The translations under genes were made by a program, and so were the position numbers. A stretch of DNA of 64,000 bases from Chlorobium sp. (GTDB lineage Bacteria > Bacteroidota > Chlorobiia > Chlorobiales > Chlorobiaceae). The notes beneath the pieces are model-generated. The model did not search any database, was not told where the DNA came from, and saw only the letters and a list, made by a program, of their open reading frames with translations. This document shows, piece by piece, positions 28,527-38,294 of this stretch (positions within the stretch are counted from its first letter, which is position 1; every line of letters starts with the position of its first letter). The stretch is taken from positions 32,520-96,519 of the forward strand of contig JANQHQ010000027.1 of assembly GCA_028282595.1 (NCBI GenBank), read 5' to 3'.

Positions 28527-30113
28527 ATGAAAAGCTCAACAGCCGCAACAGCCAAACCCCAGCTCAACCTCGGCAGCGACATCGATTTTTCCAGGGAGAG
28601 CCGCATTCCCCCCTACTCCACGGAAATCGAACAGGAAGTTCTGGCATGCATTCTGCTTGAAGGGGACTCGATAGAGCCGGTTATCCAGACCTTCGGCGAA
28701 AGCGGGGAAAAGGTCTTCTACGAGCAGCGGCACCAGCTGATCTACAAGGCGATGGCCGAACTGTACCGGAAACGGCAGGCCATCGATCTCATCACGGTCG
28801 GCGAGGAGCTCTCCCGCATGAACGAACTGGCCTCCATCGGGGGCAGGCAGTACCTGGCGGAACTCACCAACAAGGTTGTAAGCTCGGCGAACATAGAGTA
28901 TTATGCGAGGCTTGCGAAGGAAAAACATCTCTACCGCAGGCTTATTTCGATTTCATCGCACATATCGAGCGCCGCCTACGCCTCCTCGATGGATGTTTTC
29001 GACCTTGTCGAGCTCGCATCGCAGCAGTTCTTCACCATCTCCCAGGCCGGAATCAAGAAAAAAGCCTCGAACATCAAGGAGCTTCTGAAGAATGCGACAC
29101 GCATGCTCGAGTCCCTGAGCGCATCGCAGACATCGGTTACGGGGGTCTCTTCCGGTTTTTCGGAGCTCGATGAATATACCGCCGGATTCCAGTCCTCGGA
29201 CCTTGTCATCATCGCCGCACGCCCTTCGGCCGGCAAAACGGCTTTTTCCCTCGCCCTTGCCAGAAACGCCGCCGTAAATTTCGACACTCCGGTCCTGTTC
29301 TTCAGTCTGGAAATGGCTGAAATCCAGCTTGCCGTGAGGCTGATGTGCGCCGAAGCCTGTGTCGATTCCCAGGTGGTCAGAACGGGCAGAATTTCGCCGG
29401 AAATGATGGGCAAGATCATCAACAGCATGGACGCGCTCGCCGACGCGAAACTGTTCATCGACGACACTCCCGGCATATCGATCATGGAGCTCGCCGCCAA
29501 GACCCGCCGCATGAAACAGGAACACGATATCGGCATGGTGGTTGTCGACTACCTCCAGCTCGTCTCTCCGGTCAGGGACGGCAAGTCGAACCGCGAACAG
29601 GAAATCGCCCAGATATCCCGTTCACTGAAGGCTCTGGCCAAGGAGCTCGATATTCCGATCATATCCCTCGCGCAGTTGAACCGCTCCGTAGAACAGCGCT
29701 CGGGCGACAGAAGGCCGCAGTTGAGCGATCTGCGCGAATCGGGCTCGATCGAACAGGACGCCGACATGGTCATGTTCCTCTCCCGGCCGGAGATGTACAA
29801 CATCAAGAACTTCGACGACGGCTCCTCGACCAAGGACATCATCGAAGTCGTCATCGGAAAACAGCGGAACGGTCCGATCGGCACGATACGACTGCGCTTC
29901 CTCAAGAACTACGGAAAGTTTCTTTCCACGGCCAACGTCTACAGCAGCGACGGTTACGAACTGCAGGAACCGAACGGACAGGAGGAACCGGCGGGACTTC
30001 CGCCGGCGGATCAGCCCCGGTCCCGCCCCTCGCTGCCGGAGCCCCCGGGTCAGCCTGGAGCAGGCCCGCCTCCGCCCGATACGTTTATCGCTCCCGACGA
30101 CGCACCGTTTTGA
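28527..30113 (+). CDS. dnaB: Replicative DNA helicase
   Basis: A 528-residue DnaB. The N-terminal domain starts near PPYSTEIEQEVLACIL, and the RecA-like helicase domain contains Walker A ARPSAGKTAF and VVVDYLQLVSP with the downstream LAQLNRSVEQR and SDLRESGSIEQDAD motifs. It unwinds DNA at the replication fork as a hexamer. The last ~45 residues form an unusual Pro/Gly-rich tail rich in PP pairs, beyond the usual end of the helicase domain. AAAGGA precedes the ATG. Confidence 0.97.
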   Translation: MKSSTAATAKPQLNLGSDIDFSRESRIPPYSTEIEQEVLACILLEGDSIEPVIQTFGESGEKVFYEQRHQLIYKAMAELYRKRQAIDLITVGEELSRMNELASIGGRQYLAELTNKVVSSANIEYYARLAKEKHLYRRLISISSHISSAAYASSMDVFDLVELASQQFFTISQAGIKKKASNIKELLKNATRMLESLSASQTSVTGVSSGFSELDEYTAGFQSSDLVIIAARPSAGKTAFSLALARNAAVNFDTPVLFFSLEMAEIQLAVRLMCAEACVDSQVVRTGRISPEMMGKIINSMDALADAKLFIDDTPGISIMELAAKTRRMKQEHDIGMVVVDYLQLVSPVRDGKSNREQEIAQISRSLKALAKELDIPIISLAQLNRSVEQRSGDRRPQLSDLRESGSIEQDADMVMFLSRPEMYNIKNFDDGSSTKDIIEVVIGKQRNGPIGTIRLRFLKNYGKFLSTANVYSSDGYELQEPNGQEEPAGLPPADQPRSRPSLPEPPGQPGAGPPPPDTFIAPDDAPF

Positions 30114-30197
30114 GCCGGGCTCCGCGAGCGAAAGTGGCCACAGGTCCGGCAGCTTCGGGAAAGCGAACCCGAAAAGCGGTGCGATCAGGTTTTTCAG

Positions 30198-30231
30198 CGG
30201 CCTGCTCTCTTGAGAGCGGCCGTATAATTTT
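30198..30231 (+). terminator. Hairpin with AT-rich tail after dnaB
   Basis: CGGCC-T-GCTCTC pairs with GAGAGC-GGCCG across a two-base centre, followed by TATAATTTT. It looks like a weak intrinsic terminator between dnaB and ptsI. The TATAAT after the stem also matches a -10 box, but no -35 lies at the right distance. Confidence 0.5.
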
Positions 30232-30242
30232 AGCATGACGTC

Positions 30243-32018
30243 ATGAAGGATCAAGAGCAGGCCCCGGCACAGAGGAAACAGGAACAGACGTTTCACGGGA
30301 TAGGCGCTTCAAGGGGCATCGCTATAGGGCCGGTTTACCTGTTCGTCAAAAGCACCTACGAACACGCCGGAGAAAAACTGTCGCCCGAAACCGCGGAGCA
30401 CGAAGTGCAGAAATTTCTCGCCGCCCTTTCGCGTTCCGAAAAGGAGCTGACCAAGGTCGAACAGGTAACAACCCAGAAACTCGGCCAGGCCTATTCGGAT
30501 CTCTTCCAGGCGCAGATCATGCTGCTGCACGACAAGGTGCTGACGGGGAGCATCGTCAGGCGCATTCACGACGAGCTGAAGCCGGCCCAGCAGGCCATCG
30601 AGGAAGAATTCGAAAACTACCTCAAGCATTTCAACGACTCTTCGGAGCAGCTCTTCCAGGAGAGGGCGCAGGATCTGGTCGATATAAAAAACCGTATCAT
30701 CCGGAACCTCCATCAGCAGAAACTGCAGTCGAAGATTCCTGAAAACATGGTCGTCGTCTCCACCTGTCTTTCGCCGGCCGACATCATTCTCTTCAGCAGG
30801 ACAAACGTCCGCGGGTTCGTAACCGAAACAGGAGGGATAACCTCACATATCTCACTCATATGCCGATCGCTGAACATCCCGATCATCGTCGGTCTCAGCA
30901 ATTTCACCCAGAAAACGGCAACCGGCGATACCCTCATCATCGACGGCGGTAAAGGCGAGGCAATCGTCAACCCGACGATGAAAACCGTTCTCAATTTCGA
31001 ACGCAAGATCGTGGAGGAGTCGCAGATGGAAGCGGCTGCCAGCCGGCTCGCCGACACCCCCGCCGTGACGCAATGCGGCGTCAGACTCCATTTTTTCTCG
31101 AACATCGACTTCAAGGAGGAGATCCCTTCCGTACGATCGGCCGGAGCGGAAGGCGTGGGGCTTTTCAGAAGCGAGAACCTCTTTATCGACAACACGAAAC
31201 CGCCCAGGGAAGAGGAGCAAGCCGCCTACTATCGTGAAATGGCCGAACTGCTCAATCCCCACCCTCTCGTCATCCGCCTGTTCGATATCGGCGGGGACAA
31301 GCTGATCTACTCCTCCATCAGGGAACCGAACCCGAACCTCGGATGGCGCGGCATCAGGATACTGATCGATGTCCCGGAAATTCTCGACGACCAGCTCATG
31401 GCGATCCTGAAGGCAAACACTCTCGGCAACGTTCAGATCCTGCTTCCGATGGTTTCGTCGCTCGACGAGATCATCTTCATCCGCGAATCCCTTGAAAAAC
31501 ACCTTTCCGCACTCGGGAACACCGGTGTCGAGTGCAGGCGACCCGAGTTCGGAGCCATGATCGAAATCCCGGCAGCCGTGGAGATTATCGACGAAATAAC
31601 CGGAAGCGTGGACTTTATCAGTATCGGCACCAACGACCTGACGCAGTACACGCTCGCCGTGGACCGCAACAACGAGATTGTCCAGGACCTGTTCGACAAG
31701 TTCCACCCGGCCATCATCCGTCAGTTGCATAAAATCATCCGCTCGGCAGCGGCCAACGATTGCCGGGTATCGCTCTGCGGCGACATGGGTTCGGACCCGC
31801 TCGCCCTGCCGTTCCTTGTCGGCTGTGGTCTCAGGGAGTTCAGCGTGGTCAGTGCCGACATCCCCCAACTGAAAAGGCTGGTCCGCTTTTTCAGCGTCTC
31901 CGAAGCGGAAAAGATCACCGAAACCTGTTTGAGCTATGCGAAAGCGTCCGACGTCAAGGCCTGCCTGCAGGAATTCCACGATCTTCACATCCCGGAAAAC
32001 GCCTTCGAAGGAAAGTGA
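30243..32018 (+). CDS. ptsI: Phosphoenolpyruvate-protein phosphotransferase (PTS enzyme I)
   Basis: A 591-residue enzyme I. The phospho-histidine motif is TGGITSHISLICRSL; the PEP-binding barrel has GVGLFRSENLF, FDIGGDK and the C-terminal SLCGDMGSDPLALPFL. It transfers phosphate from PEP to HPr. No HPr or sugar permease gene is in the window, so a regulatory phosphorelay rather than sugar uptake is possible. ATG at 30243 matches the family N-terminus, without a clear ribosome site. Confidence 0.95.
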   Translation: MKDQEQAPAQRKQEQTFHGIGASRGIAIGPVYLFVKSTYEHAGEKLSPETAEHEVQKFLAALSRSEKELTKVEQVTTQKLGQAYSDLFQAQIMLLHDKVLTGSIVRRIHDELKPAQQAIEEEFENYLKHFNDSSEQLFQERAQDLVDIKNRIIRNLHQQKLQSKIPENMVVVSTCLSPADIILFSRTNVRGFVTETGGITSHISLICRSLNIPIIVGLSNFTQKTATGDTLIIDGGKGEAIVNPTMKTVLNFERKIVEESQMEAAASRLADTPAVTQCGVRLHFFSNIDFKEEIPSVRSAGAEGVGLFRSENLFIDNTKPPREEEQAAYYREMAELLNPHPLVIRLFDIGGDKLIYSSIREPNPNLGWRGIRILIDVPEILDDQLMAILKANTLGNVQILLPMVSSLDEIIFIRESLEKHLSALGNTGVECRRPEFGAMIEIPAAVEIIDEITGSVDFISIGTNDLTQYTLAVDRNNEIVQDLFDKFHPAIIRQLHKIIRSAAANDCRVSLCGDMGSDPLALPFLVGCGLREFSVVSADIPQLKRLVRFFSVSEAEKITETCLSYAKASDVKACLQEFHDLHIPENAFEGK

Positions 32019-32039
32019 GCCGCCGCCCGCTTGCTTCCC

Positions 32040-34145
32040 CTACAGTCCGCGCAGGTCTTCTATTTCCGCCCGATTCCTCTCGCCACGGAAATAATCCTGT
32101 ATGAATCGCCCCCTCTTCGCCTGCTCCAGGACCGGTCTGATGCTCTCTTTTGCCGCATCGAGATCGGCCGTACCGGGGAAAGTTTTTTCGCGAAGCACAA
32201 CGAGGGCGCGCCCGTTCTCTATCGGCACGGGTCTCGAAACCGTTCCCGGCTTCATGCCGGCCAGCGCCTCCATGAGCCGGGGAGCCCGTCCATAGCCCGG
32301 CACCGTCATCCCCCTGTAGCGCAGGGTATCGAAGGAGTATACGTCGAGCCCGCCCAGAGAGGAGGCTATTTCGCCGAGATCACCTTTCTTTTCCGCGAGC
32401 AGCGCACCGAGCCGTTCGTCCAGAGCCGTCCCCTTCTTCTTCACCAGAAGCACGGCGCGAAGAGAGTCGCGAAGCGTTTCGTCGAGTTCCCGGTACCCCG
32501 AATCGTTCCTCGACGCGAGACGCATGACGAGAAATCCCCTGTCGGTCTCGATAACGTCCGAAACCGCGCCTTCCGAAGAGGAAAAGGCGAACCTGGTTAT
32601 CCGGTTGTTGTAGCCGAGATCGGGAATCGCGCTCTTTGCGGTGAACAGACCGGTCGTGTTCTGCACGGCCCCGGACGAAGAAACAGCTTCGTCGAAACCT
32701 TTCTCTTCCGCCACCATCTGGAATTCCGCGGCTTTTCTCCTCGCGCTTTCGAGCGTGGCGGCGGAAGGCCTGATGTCCCTCACGACTTCGGAACAGGAGA
32801 GGATACGGTCATCCCTGCCGGTGACCTTGATGATGTGAAACCCGAACCTCGTCTCGACCGGTCCGGCAAGCGCACCCTTCGCCGTGTTGAAGACCGTCTT
32901 GTCGAACTCCGGTACCATGACGTTCCTGCCGAACCAGCCGAGATCGCCGCCCCTTGAGGCGCTCGCGGTGTCCTCTGAATACCGTTGCGCAAGTTCGCCG
33001 AAAGAGCTCCCCGCACGAAGTTCCCGCATGATCCGCACCGCCTCTTCGCGCGCCCGCAGTTTATCGCCCGCATTCCCTTCACGGAAAGGGATGAGAATAT
33101 GCGATGCGCGAACGACGGGTTCGCCTTCGGCAACGGCTGTCAACTTTATGAGCCTGTAGATCGATCGGTCCGCAACGGGACCGATTACCGAACCGGGCGT
33201 CAGACGGGCGCTGTCGAAAACGGCGTCTCCCGCACCGGGCGAAAAATCCGCGCGGCTGTACGTCCTGTCGAAGGTATCGGCGCGGTCGCTCTGCAGGCTC
33301 ACGAAGGCGCTGTCGTCTTCGGCCTCGGCAAACGCGCCGGCAAGTCCTTCAAGCTCCGCCCTCACGCCCATACTGTCCCTCTCCGTCGGCACCGCGGGAA
33401 ACACCGCATAATCCAGGGACCTCACGGGATCCTGACGGAACGCTTCACGGTTCTCGTTGTACTGCTTTTCGACCTCGCCGGGTTCAACCATGAAAAGACT
33501 GTCGGCTCCCGCCACGCTGAACGGGACCGCGAGAAAAGATCCGGAGTAGGCGGCATACTCCCGGTCGGCGACCGCGTCCACCTCCCGGTCGGAAACTTTC
33601 ACCATCGTCAGGAGAATCCGCTGCAGTTTCCGCACCTTCAGTTCCCTGCGGACAAGCTCTTCTATCCTGATCCAGATCTCCTTGTTTTCCGGCGCCATCC
33701 TGGCTTGTTCGAGCTTCTGGCGGTCTATGGTTCCGGTTTCGGGATCGAGGAAGTTCTGGACAATGATCGCCGGAGGCCTGTCCCCTTCAACCGCGGCCAG
33801 AATCTCTTCATCCGCCACCCGGACAGCGTACTTCTCGAACTGCTCCTCGAGTATCACCTGATCGACAACCATATTCCAGGCCCTTTCGCGCAGTCGCCGC
33901 TCCACGGCGTCGGTCACTTCCGCCCGGGCTTCCTGGCGTCTGAAACCGTCGACCAGTCCGTCGTACACCTGTTCGTACTGCCGGTAGTCGATCGGCGTTC
34001 CGTTCACTTTCCCGGCCAGCGTGCCCCCACCGGAAAAACCGCTGAAATTCATTCCCCATTCGAACACAATCAAGGCGAGAAACGCGGCCAGCAATGCATA
34101 GAGCACCACATGCAGCTTTTCCCGCAACCTTGTCATTACCGGCAT
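32040..34145 (-). CDS. Periplasmic peptidyl-prolyl isomerase, PpiD-like
   Basis: A 701-residue protein with one N-terminal membrane anchor (LHVVLYALLAAFLALIVFEWG), a SurA_N-like chaperone region and a parvulin rotamase domain at about residues 345-445 (VRASHILIPFREG, FGELAQRYSEDTAS, GGDLGWFGRNVMVPEF). This is the PpiD layout: an inner-membrane-anchored periplasmic folding helper for outer-membrane proteins. ATG 34136, three codons in, is an equally good start. It converges with ptsI and the two stops are only 21 bases apart. Confidence 0.88.
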   Translation of the reverse strand: MPVMTRLREKLHVVLYALLAAFLALIVFEWGMNFSGFSGGGTLAGKVNGTPIDYRQYEQVYDGLVDGFRRQEARAEVTDAVERRLRERAWNMVVDQVILEEQFEKYAVRVADEEILAAVEGDRPPAIIVQNFLDPETGTIDRQKLEQARMAPENKEIWIRIEELVRRELKVRKLQRILLTMVKVSDREVDAVADREYAAYSGSFLAVPFSVAGADSLFMVEPGEVEKQYNENREAFRQDPVRSLDYAVFPAVPTERDSMGVRAELEGLAGAFAEAEDDSAFVSLQSDRADTFDRTYSRADFSPGAGDAVFDSARLTPGSVIGPVADRSIYRLIKLTAVAEGEPVVRASHILIPFREGNAGDKLRAREEAVRIMRELRAGSSFGELAQRYSEDTASASRGGDLGWFGRNVMVPEFDKTVFNTAKGALAGPVETRFGFHIIKVTGRDDRILSCSEVVRDIRPSAATLESARRKAAEFQMVAEEKGFDEAVSSSGAVQNTTGLFTAKSAIPDLGYNNRITRFAFSSSEGAVSDVIETDRGFLVMRLASRNDSGYRELDETLRDSLRAVLLVKKKGTALDERLGALLAEKKGDLGEIASSLGGLDVYSFDTLRYRGMTVPGYGRAPRLMEALAGMKPGTVSRPVPIENGRALVVLREKTFPGTADLDAAKESIRPVLEQAKRGRFIQDYFRGERNRAEIEDLRGL

Positions 34146-34228
34146 AACTGCTACTGTTTATTGATGGTTGATAAAACTTTTCATTATAATCACCTGCAAA
34201 CGGCGGCAAGACAACGTGACACCTTATC

Positions 34229-34885
34229 CTATCCCTTCCGCCATCCTTCCCGGCCGATAAGCGGTACGAAGGCGAACATGTGAAACAGCTCCTCTTCAAA
34301 CCGGTCCTTCCTCCGGGTAATGACGGTCATCCGCTGCCCCTCGCTTCCGCCGAGCGGAACGATCAGCACCCCGCTATCGGCCAGTTGGGTCAAGAGCGGC
34401 GCCGGCGGCCGGGGCGCGCCGGCGGTGACGATGATCCCGTCGAACGGCGACTTTTCCTCCCATCCGAGCGAACCGTCGCCGAGACGCTGCTCGATATCGA
34501 GCCCGAGTTCCCTGAAAACCAGGGAAGCCCTCCTGCAGAGCCCCGCCACCCGCTCCACTGTATATACGGAATAACCCATAGAATCGAGAATGGCGGCCTG
34601 ATAGCCCGATCCGGTTCCCACCTCGAGAATCCGGCCGACAGGACAGCGCTCGACCAGCAGCGAGGTCATATAGGCTACCGTGTACGGCTGTGAGATCGTC
34701 TGGCCGTATCCTATCGGAAACGCGCAGTCGTTATATGCGTACGCCCTGTCGCCCGGAGCGAAAAACCGATGCCTCTCGACGGAACGGAAGGCCTCGAGCA
34801 CCCTTGCCGAGGTTATTCCGTACCGCCTGAGCTGTTCGACCATTTCCTCACGCCTCCTGGCGTAGAGCGGTTCCTGTTCAGCCAT
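34229..34885 (-). CDS. pcm: Protein-L-isoaspartate O-methyltransferase
   Basis: A 218-residue PIMT. GYGQTISQPYTVAYMTSLL is the diagnostic substrate loop and RILEVGTGSGYQAAIL the SAM-binding motif I; IIVTAGAPRPPAPLLTQL follows as in the family. It methylates isoaspartyl residues of aged proteins for repair, in the cytosol. The ~85-base gap to ppiD contains an AT-rich stretch likely to hold the ppiD promoter. Confidence 0.95.
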   Translation of the reverse strand: MAEQEPLYARRREEMVEQLRRYGITSARVLEAFRSVERHRFFAPGDRAYAYNDCAFPIGYGQTISQPYTVAYMTSLLVERCPVGRILEVGTGSGYQAAILDSMGYSVYTVERVAGLCRRASLVFRELGLDIEQRLGDGSLGWEEKSPFDGIIVTAGAPRPPAPLLTQLADSGVLIVPLGGSEGQRMTVITRRKDRFEEELFHMFAFVPLIGREGWRKG

Positions 34886-35047
34886 ACCGTCGCTCTGTTT
34901 CTCCCCGGTCGTCCCTCACCGGAAACGAGCCCCCGCCGTGGAATCCGGGAAGGCGGAATCCCGCCGAAAAGACCTTTCCGGGCGTCGCGTAAACACGTAC
35001 CTTAGTGTTAAGTAGCATTTTTCGAAGCCAACGCAAAAGGGCTTTTC

Positions 35048-35611
35048 ATGCCGATCCGCTGTTTCGGAAACAACTCCCGCCAGGGAACCTACGCACTGTT
35101 CGTCACGCTTTCCGAGGCCCAGGACATCGCTTTCGGCAGATTCCTCGAGGGGGCGAAACTCCCCCTTCAACCGGGGGTCTACCTCTATATCGGTTCCGCC
35201 CTCGGGAACCGCCCCGCATCGGCACCTCTCGCCAGACGCCTTGTGCGCCACACCACCCGTTCCGCCGGAAAACCCGCTCACCTGATACGCGAGCGCATGG
35301 TCGGCGCCTTTCTCGAAAACGGTCTGGCATCACCCGACTTTTCGCCCCCCGCCGGAAAAAAGCTTCACTGGCACGTGGACTACCTTCTCGACAGCCGGTA
35401 CGCGGAAATCACTACCGTGATGGCGATCCGCTCAGGAAAACGGCTCGAAAGCTCCCTGTCGGACCTTGCGGCCTCTTTCGAGGAAACCTTTCCCGTTGCT
35501 CCGGGGCTCGGCGCGAGCGACACGAAAAACGGCACTCATCTGTTCGGGATCCGCGACCCGGAAGCCTGCGCGGAAAAACTCGAAAGAGCGATTTCCCTCA
35601 CGGACGAATGA
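35048..35611 (+). CDS. GIY-YIG-like DUF123 protein
   Basis: A 187-residue protein. GTYALFVTL, then GVYLYIGSALG, RRLVRHTTR and HWHVDYLL match DUF123 (PF01986), a GIY-YIG-related domain sometimes fused to endonuclease III. In DUF123 proteins the nuclease function is unproven. AAAGGG precedes the ATG. It stands alone between pcm and ftsY, its stop 16 bases from the convergent ftsY stop. Confidence 0.82.
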   Translation: MPIRCFGNNSRQGTYALFVTLSEAQDIAFGRFLEGAKLPLQPGVYLYIGSALGNRPASAPLARRLVRHTTRSAGKPAHLIRERMVGAFLENGLASPDFSPPAGKKLHWHVDYLLDSRYAEITTVMAIRSGKRLESSLSDLAASFEETFPVAPGLGASDTKNGTHLFGIRDPEACAEKLERAISLTDE

Positions 35612-35627
35612 GCCTCCGCGGACGCCG

Positions 35628-36572
35628 TCACTTCCCGAGCAGGGCTTCGACAAAACGCGCCCGGTCGAAAATCTGGAGGTCTTCGATCGTCTCCCCGACA
35701 CCGATATACTTTACGGGCAACCCGAGCTCCCGGGATATCGACAGCACGATACCGCCCTTCGCGGTCCCGTCGAGCTTGGTGATCACCAGGCCGGTGACGC
35801 TCACACACCGGGTAAACTCGGCGGCCTGGGTTACCGCGTTCTGACCCGTTGTCCCGTCGAGCACCAGCAGCACCTCGTGCGGTGCGTCCGGCACCTTCTT
35901 TTTCGCGACCCTCATGATCTTTGCAAGCTCCTCCATCAGATGAGCCTTGTTATGCAGGCGGCCGGCCGTATCGACAAGCACGACGTCGGCATCGCGGGCC
36001 ACGGCCGAGCTGACGGCGTCGAAAACCACGGAAGCCGGATCAGCGTTCTGCCCCTGGCTCACCATCGGCACTCCGGCGCGCTCCGCCCATATGCGCAACT
36101 GCTCGACGGCCGCGGCACGGAAGGTGTCGGCCGCGGCGACAACGACTTTTTTCCCGGCCGTATTGTAGTTGTGCGCGAGCTTGGCGATGCTGGTCGTCTT
36201 GCCGGCACCGTTGACCCCGACAACGAGGACGACGTAGGGCTTTGCCGGCAGCCCGGCGTCGAAATCGACCGGGTGCGTTTCGCACACCTCCAGAAGCATC
36301 TCCTCGATAACCCGCATCAGCATCCCGTTCAGCTCCTCGTCCGACCGGTAGCTCTCCTTCCGGGCTCTGTCGGTAATGCGGTCAACGATGTCGAGCGTCG
36401 TCTCGACCCCGACATCGGCGGCGATAAGAATGTTCTCCAGTTCTTCGAGAAACTCTTCGTCTACATCGGTTCTTCCCTGGGTGAGCTTCGATATATTGTC
36501 GCGAATCGACTCGCGCGTTTTTGTCAGACCATCTTTCAGGCGCGAAAGTTTAAGCTTGTCAAAAAAACCCAT
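35628..36572 (-). CDS. ftsY: Signal recognition particle receptor
   Basis: A 314-residue FtsY consisting essentially of the NG domain without the long acidic A domain of E. coli. VGVNGAGKTTSIAKLAH is G1, then DTFRAAAVEQL, DTAGRLHNKAHLMEEL (G3) and TKLDGTAKGG (G4). It docks SRP-ribosome complexes at the inner membrane. The start is the only ATG fitting the family length, close to the divergent thiL. Confidence 0.96.
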   Translation of the reverse strand: MGFFDKLKLSRLKDGLTKTRESIRDNISKLTQGRTDVDEEFLEELENILIAADVGVETTLDIVDRITDRARKESYRSDEELNGMLMRVIEEMLLEVCETHPVDFDAGLPAKPYVVLVVGVNGAGKTTSIAKLAHNYNTAGKKVVVAAADTFRAAAVEQLRIWAERAGVPMVSQGQNADPASVVFDAVSSAVARDADVVLVDTAGRLHNKAHLMEELAKIMRVAKKKVPDAPHEVLLVLDGTTGQNAVTQAAEFTRCVSVTGLVITKLDGTAKGGIVLSISRELGLPVKYIGVGETIEDLQIFDRARFVEALLGK

Positions 36573-36682
36573 ATGAGCAGCAAATTATCTATGTTAGAGA
36601 GTATACCCGTCCAAACCGGAAGGAACATCCTGCGGCTGCTGCGCCGCCAGCCCTCAAAGGCACGAATTTAAATTTACAGAAA

Positions 36683-37756
36683 ATGTCTTTCAAACCTATC
36701 TCCGATATCGGCGAATTCGGCCTGATCCGGCACATTGAAAAGCTTGTTTCGCCGACCCTCGACCACGCTCCGGGCATCGTCCAGGGCATCGGCGACGATT
36801 GCGCCGTTCTGGAAACCTCGCCTTCCACGCTACAGGTGTCGACGACCGACCTGCTGGTAGAGCATGTTCATTTCGATCTGCTCACCACGCCCCTGCACCA
36901 TCTCGGCAGCAAGGCCGTCAGCGTCAACATCTCCGATATCTGCGCAATGAACGCGCGGCCTCTCTATGCGCTGGTCTCCATCGCACTCCCGGAAAAAGCC
37001 TCCGTCGAGCTGGTCGAAACGCTCTACCGCGGCATGAGCGAAACCGCGGGACTCTACGAAACGGCTATCGTGGGAGGCGACACCTCGGCTTCGAAAGGCG
37101 GCATTGTCATATCGGTCACCGTCGTGGGAGAAGTGGGAAAAGAGAAGCTCACCCTGAGAAAAGGAGCCGCGCCCGGCGACCTTGTCTGCGTCAGCGGTTC
37201 GCTGGGAGGCGCCGCAGCGGGACTGAGAGTCCTCATGCGCGAAAGAGATATCATGCTGGAGCATCTCCGGCACGGGGAAACCTTCGACGGGGATGTCATG
37301 AACACGCTCGCGGAATACAGCGAGGCCATCAAACGGCAGATACTCCCCTCCGCTCGCACGGATATCGTGGCCTTCCTCGAAAAAAAGAACGTCGTTCCGA
37401 CGGCCATGATCGACATTTCCGACGGTCTGGCAGCCGACCTGCTCCACCTGTGCGCCCGTTCGGGAACAGGGGCACGCATCGAGGAAGGGCGTATTCCCGT
37501 CCTTCCTCAGGCCAGGCATATCGCCGACGAATTCCAGGAAGACGCTGTCAATTACGCCCTCGGCGGCGGTGAGGACTACCAGCTCCTGTTCACGCTCGAC
37601 AACGCACGGTTCGGCGACATTGCCGAGCATCCGGACATCAGCGTCATCGGAAAGATCGTCCCCGAAGAGGAGGGTGTGCGGATGGCCGATATCTACGGCA
37701 TGACGGTCGATCTGGAGGCGACAGGAGGATTCGACCATTTCCGGGGGAGAGAGTGA
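36683..37756 (+). CDS. thiL: Thiamine-monophosphate kinase
   Basis: A 357-residue ThiL. GIGDDCAVLE, the metal-rich STTDLLVEHVHFD and VSVNISDICAMNARPLY, GGDTSASKGGIVISVT and MIDISDGLAADLLHLC are all conserved. It phosphorylates thiamine monophosphate to the diphosphate cofactor. The stop codon TGA is part of the first GTGAC of a palindromic repeat array that begins at 37753. Confidence 0.95.
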   Translation: MSFKPISDIGEFGLIRHIEKLVSPTLDHAPGIVQGIGDDCAVLETSPSTLQVSTTDLLVEHVHFDLLTTPLHHLGSKAVSVNISDICAMNARPLYALVSIALPEKASVELVETLYRGMSETAGLYETAIVGGDTSASKGGIVISVTVVGEVGKEKLTLRKGAAPGDLVCVSGSLGGAAAGLRVLMRERDIMLEHLRHGETFDGDVMNTLAEYSEAIKRQILPSARTDIVAFLEKKNVVPTAMIDISDGLAADLLHLCARSGTGARIEEGRIPVLPQARHIADEFQEDAVNYALGGGEDYQLLFTLDNARFGDIAEHPDISVIGKIVPEEEGVRMADIYGMTVDLEATGGFDHFRGRE

Positions 37757-37847
37757 CGACGCCCGCTTTTGCGGGCTTAGTGACGAGTGACGGCGCTCTG
37801 GCTTCGCTGAGCTTAGAGACGACGCCCGCTCCCGCGGGCTTAGTGAC
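37753..37847 (+). repeat. Palindromic repeat array R1 (forward orientation)
   Basis: Three tandem units of the form GTGAC-GACGCCCG-loop-CGGGC-TTAG-TGAC follow each other, each able to fold into a hairpin; the middle unit is a GGCGCTCT/GAGC variant. The array starts inside the thiL stop codon. It is the left flank of the four-helix-bundle gene; the right flank (R2) has the opposite orientation. Confidence 0.85.
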
Positions 37848-37895
37848 AAGGGAAATATTTCGCTTTTGCTATGTGTGTATGTAATTGGGCAGGGT

Positions 37896-38294
37896 ATGAG
37901 TTCGCATAAAGATCTGATTGTCTGGCAGAAGGCGATGTCGTTCGTGGAAGAGATCTACAGCCTCACCAGCAGCTTTCCCGATGAGGAGAAATACGGTCTG
38001 ACCGCGCAGTTGCGGCGTGCATCGATTTCCATACCGTCAAATATCTCGGAGGGTGCCGCCCGGCATGGAACGAAAGAGTTCGAACACTTCCTGTACATCG
38101 CGCTCGGTTCTGTGGCTGAAGTCGAAACGCAACTGGAACTTGCACGCCGTCTGCGTTTCGCAACCAGTCAAACTGTTGACCAATACATGGAGAGTATCGG
38201 TGAAATACGGCGAATGATCCAGGGAATGATACGTCGTCTTGGCGGACCGAGTTCCGGTCGGGCAAAGAAAACCACCCCTGCATCTCCTCACTAA
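37896..38294 (+). CDS. Four-helix-bundle protein (23S rRNA intervening-sequence protein family)
   Basis: A 132-residue protein. HKDLIVWQKAMSFVEEIYSLT, then YGLTAQLRRASISIPSNISEG, KEFEHFLYIALGSVAEVETQL and a final LARRL form the signature of the S23/four-helix-bundle family, relatives of which are encoded in 23S rRNA intervening sequences and as Avd in diversity-generating retroelements. Function in this isolated form is unknown. GGGCAGGG gives a good ribosome site. Its TAA stop is part of the right-hand repeat (CACTAAG), and the gene is bracketed by inverted repeat arrays, as a mobile cassette would be. Confidence 0.9.
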   Translation: MSSHKDLIVWQKAMSFVEEIYSLTSSFPDEEKYGLTAQLRRASISIPSNISEGAARHGTKEFEHFLYIALGSVAEVETQLELARRLRFATSQTVDQYMESIGEIRRMIQGMIRRLGGPSSGRAKKTTPASPH

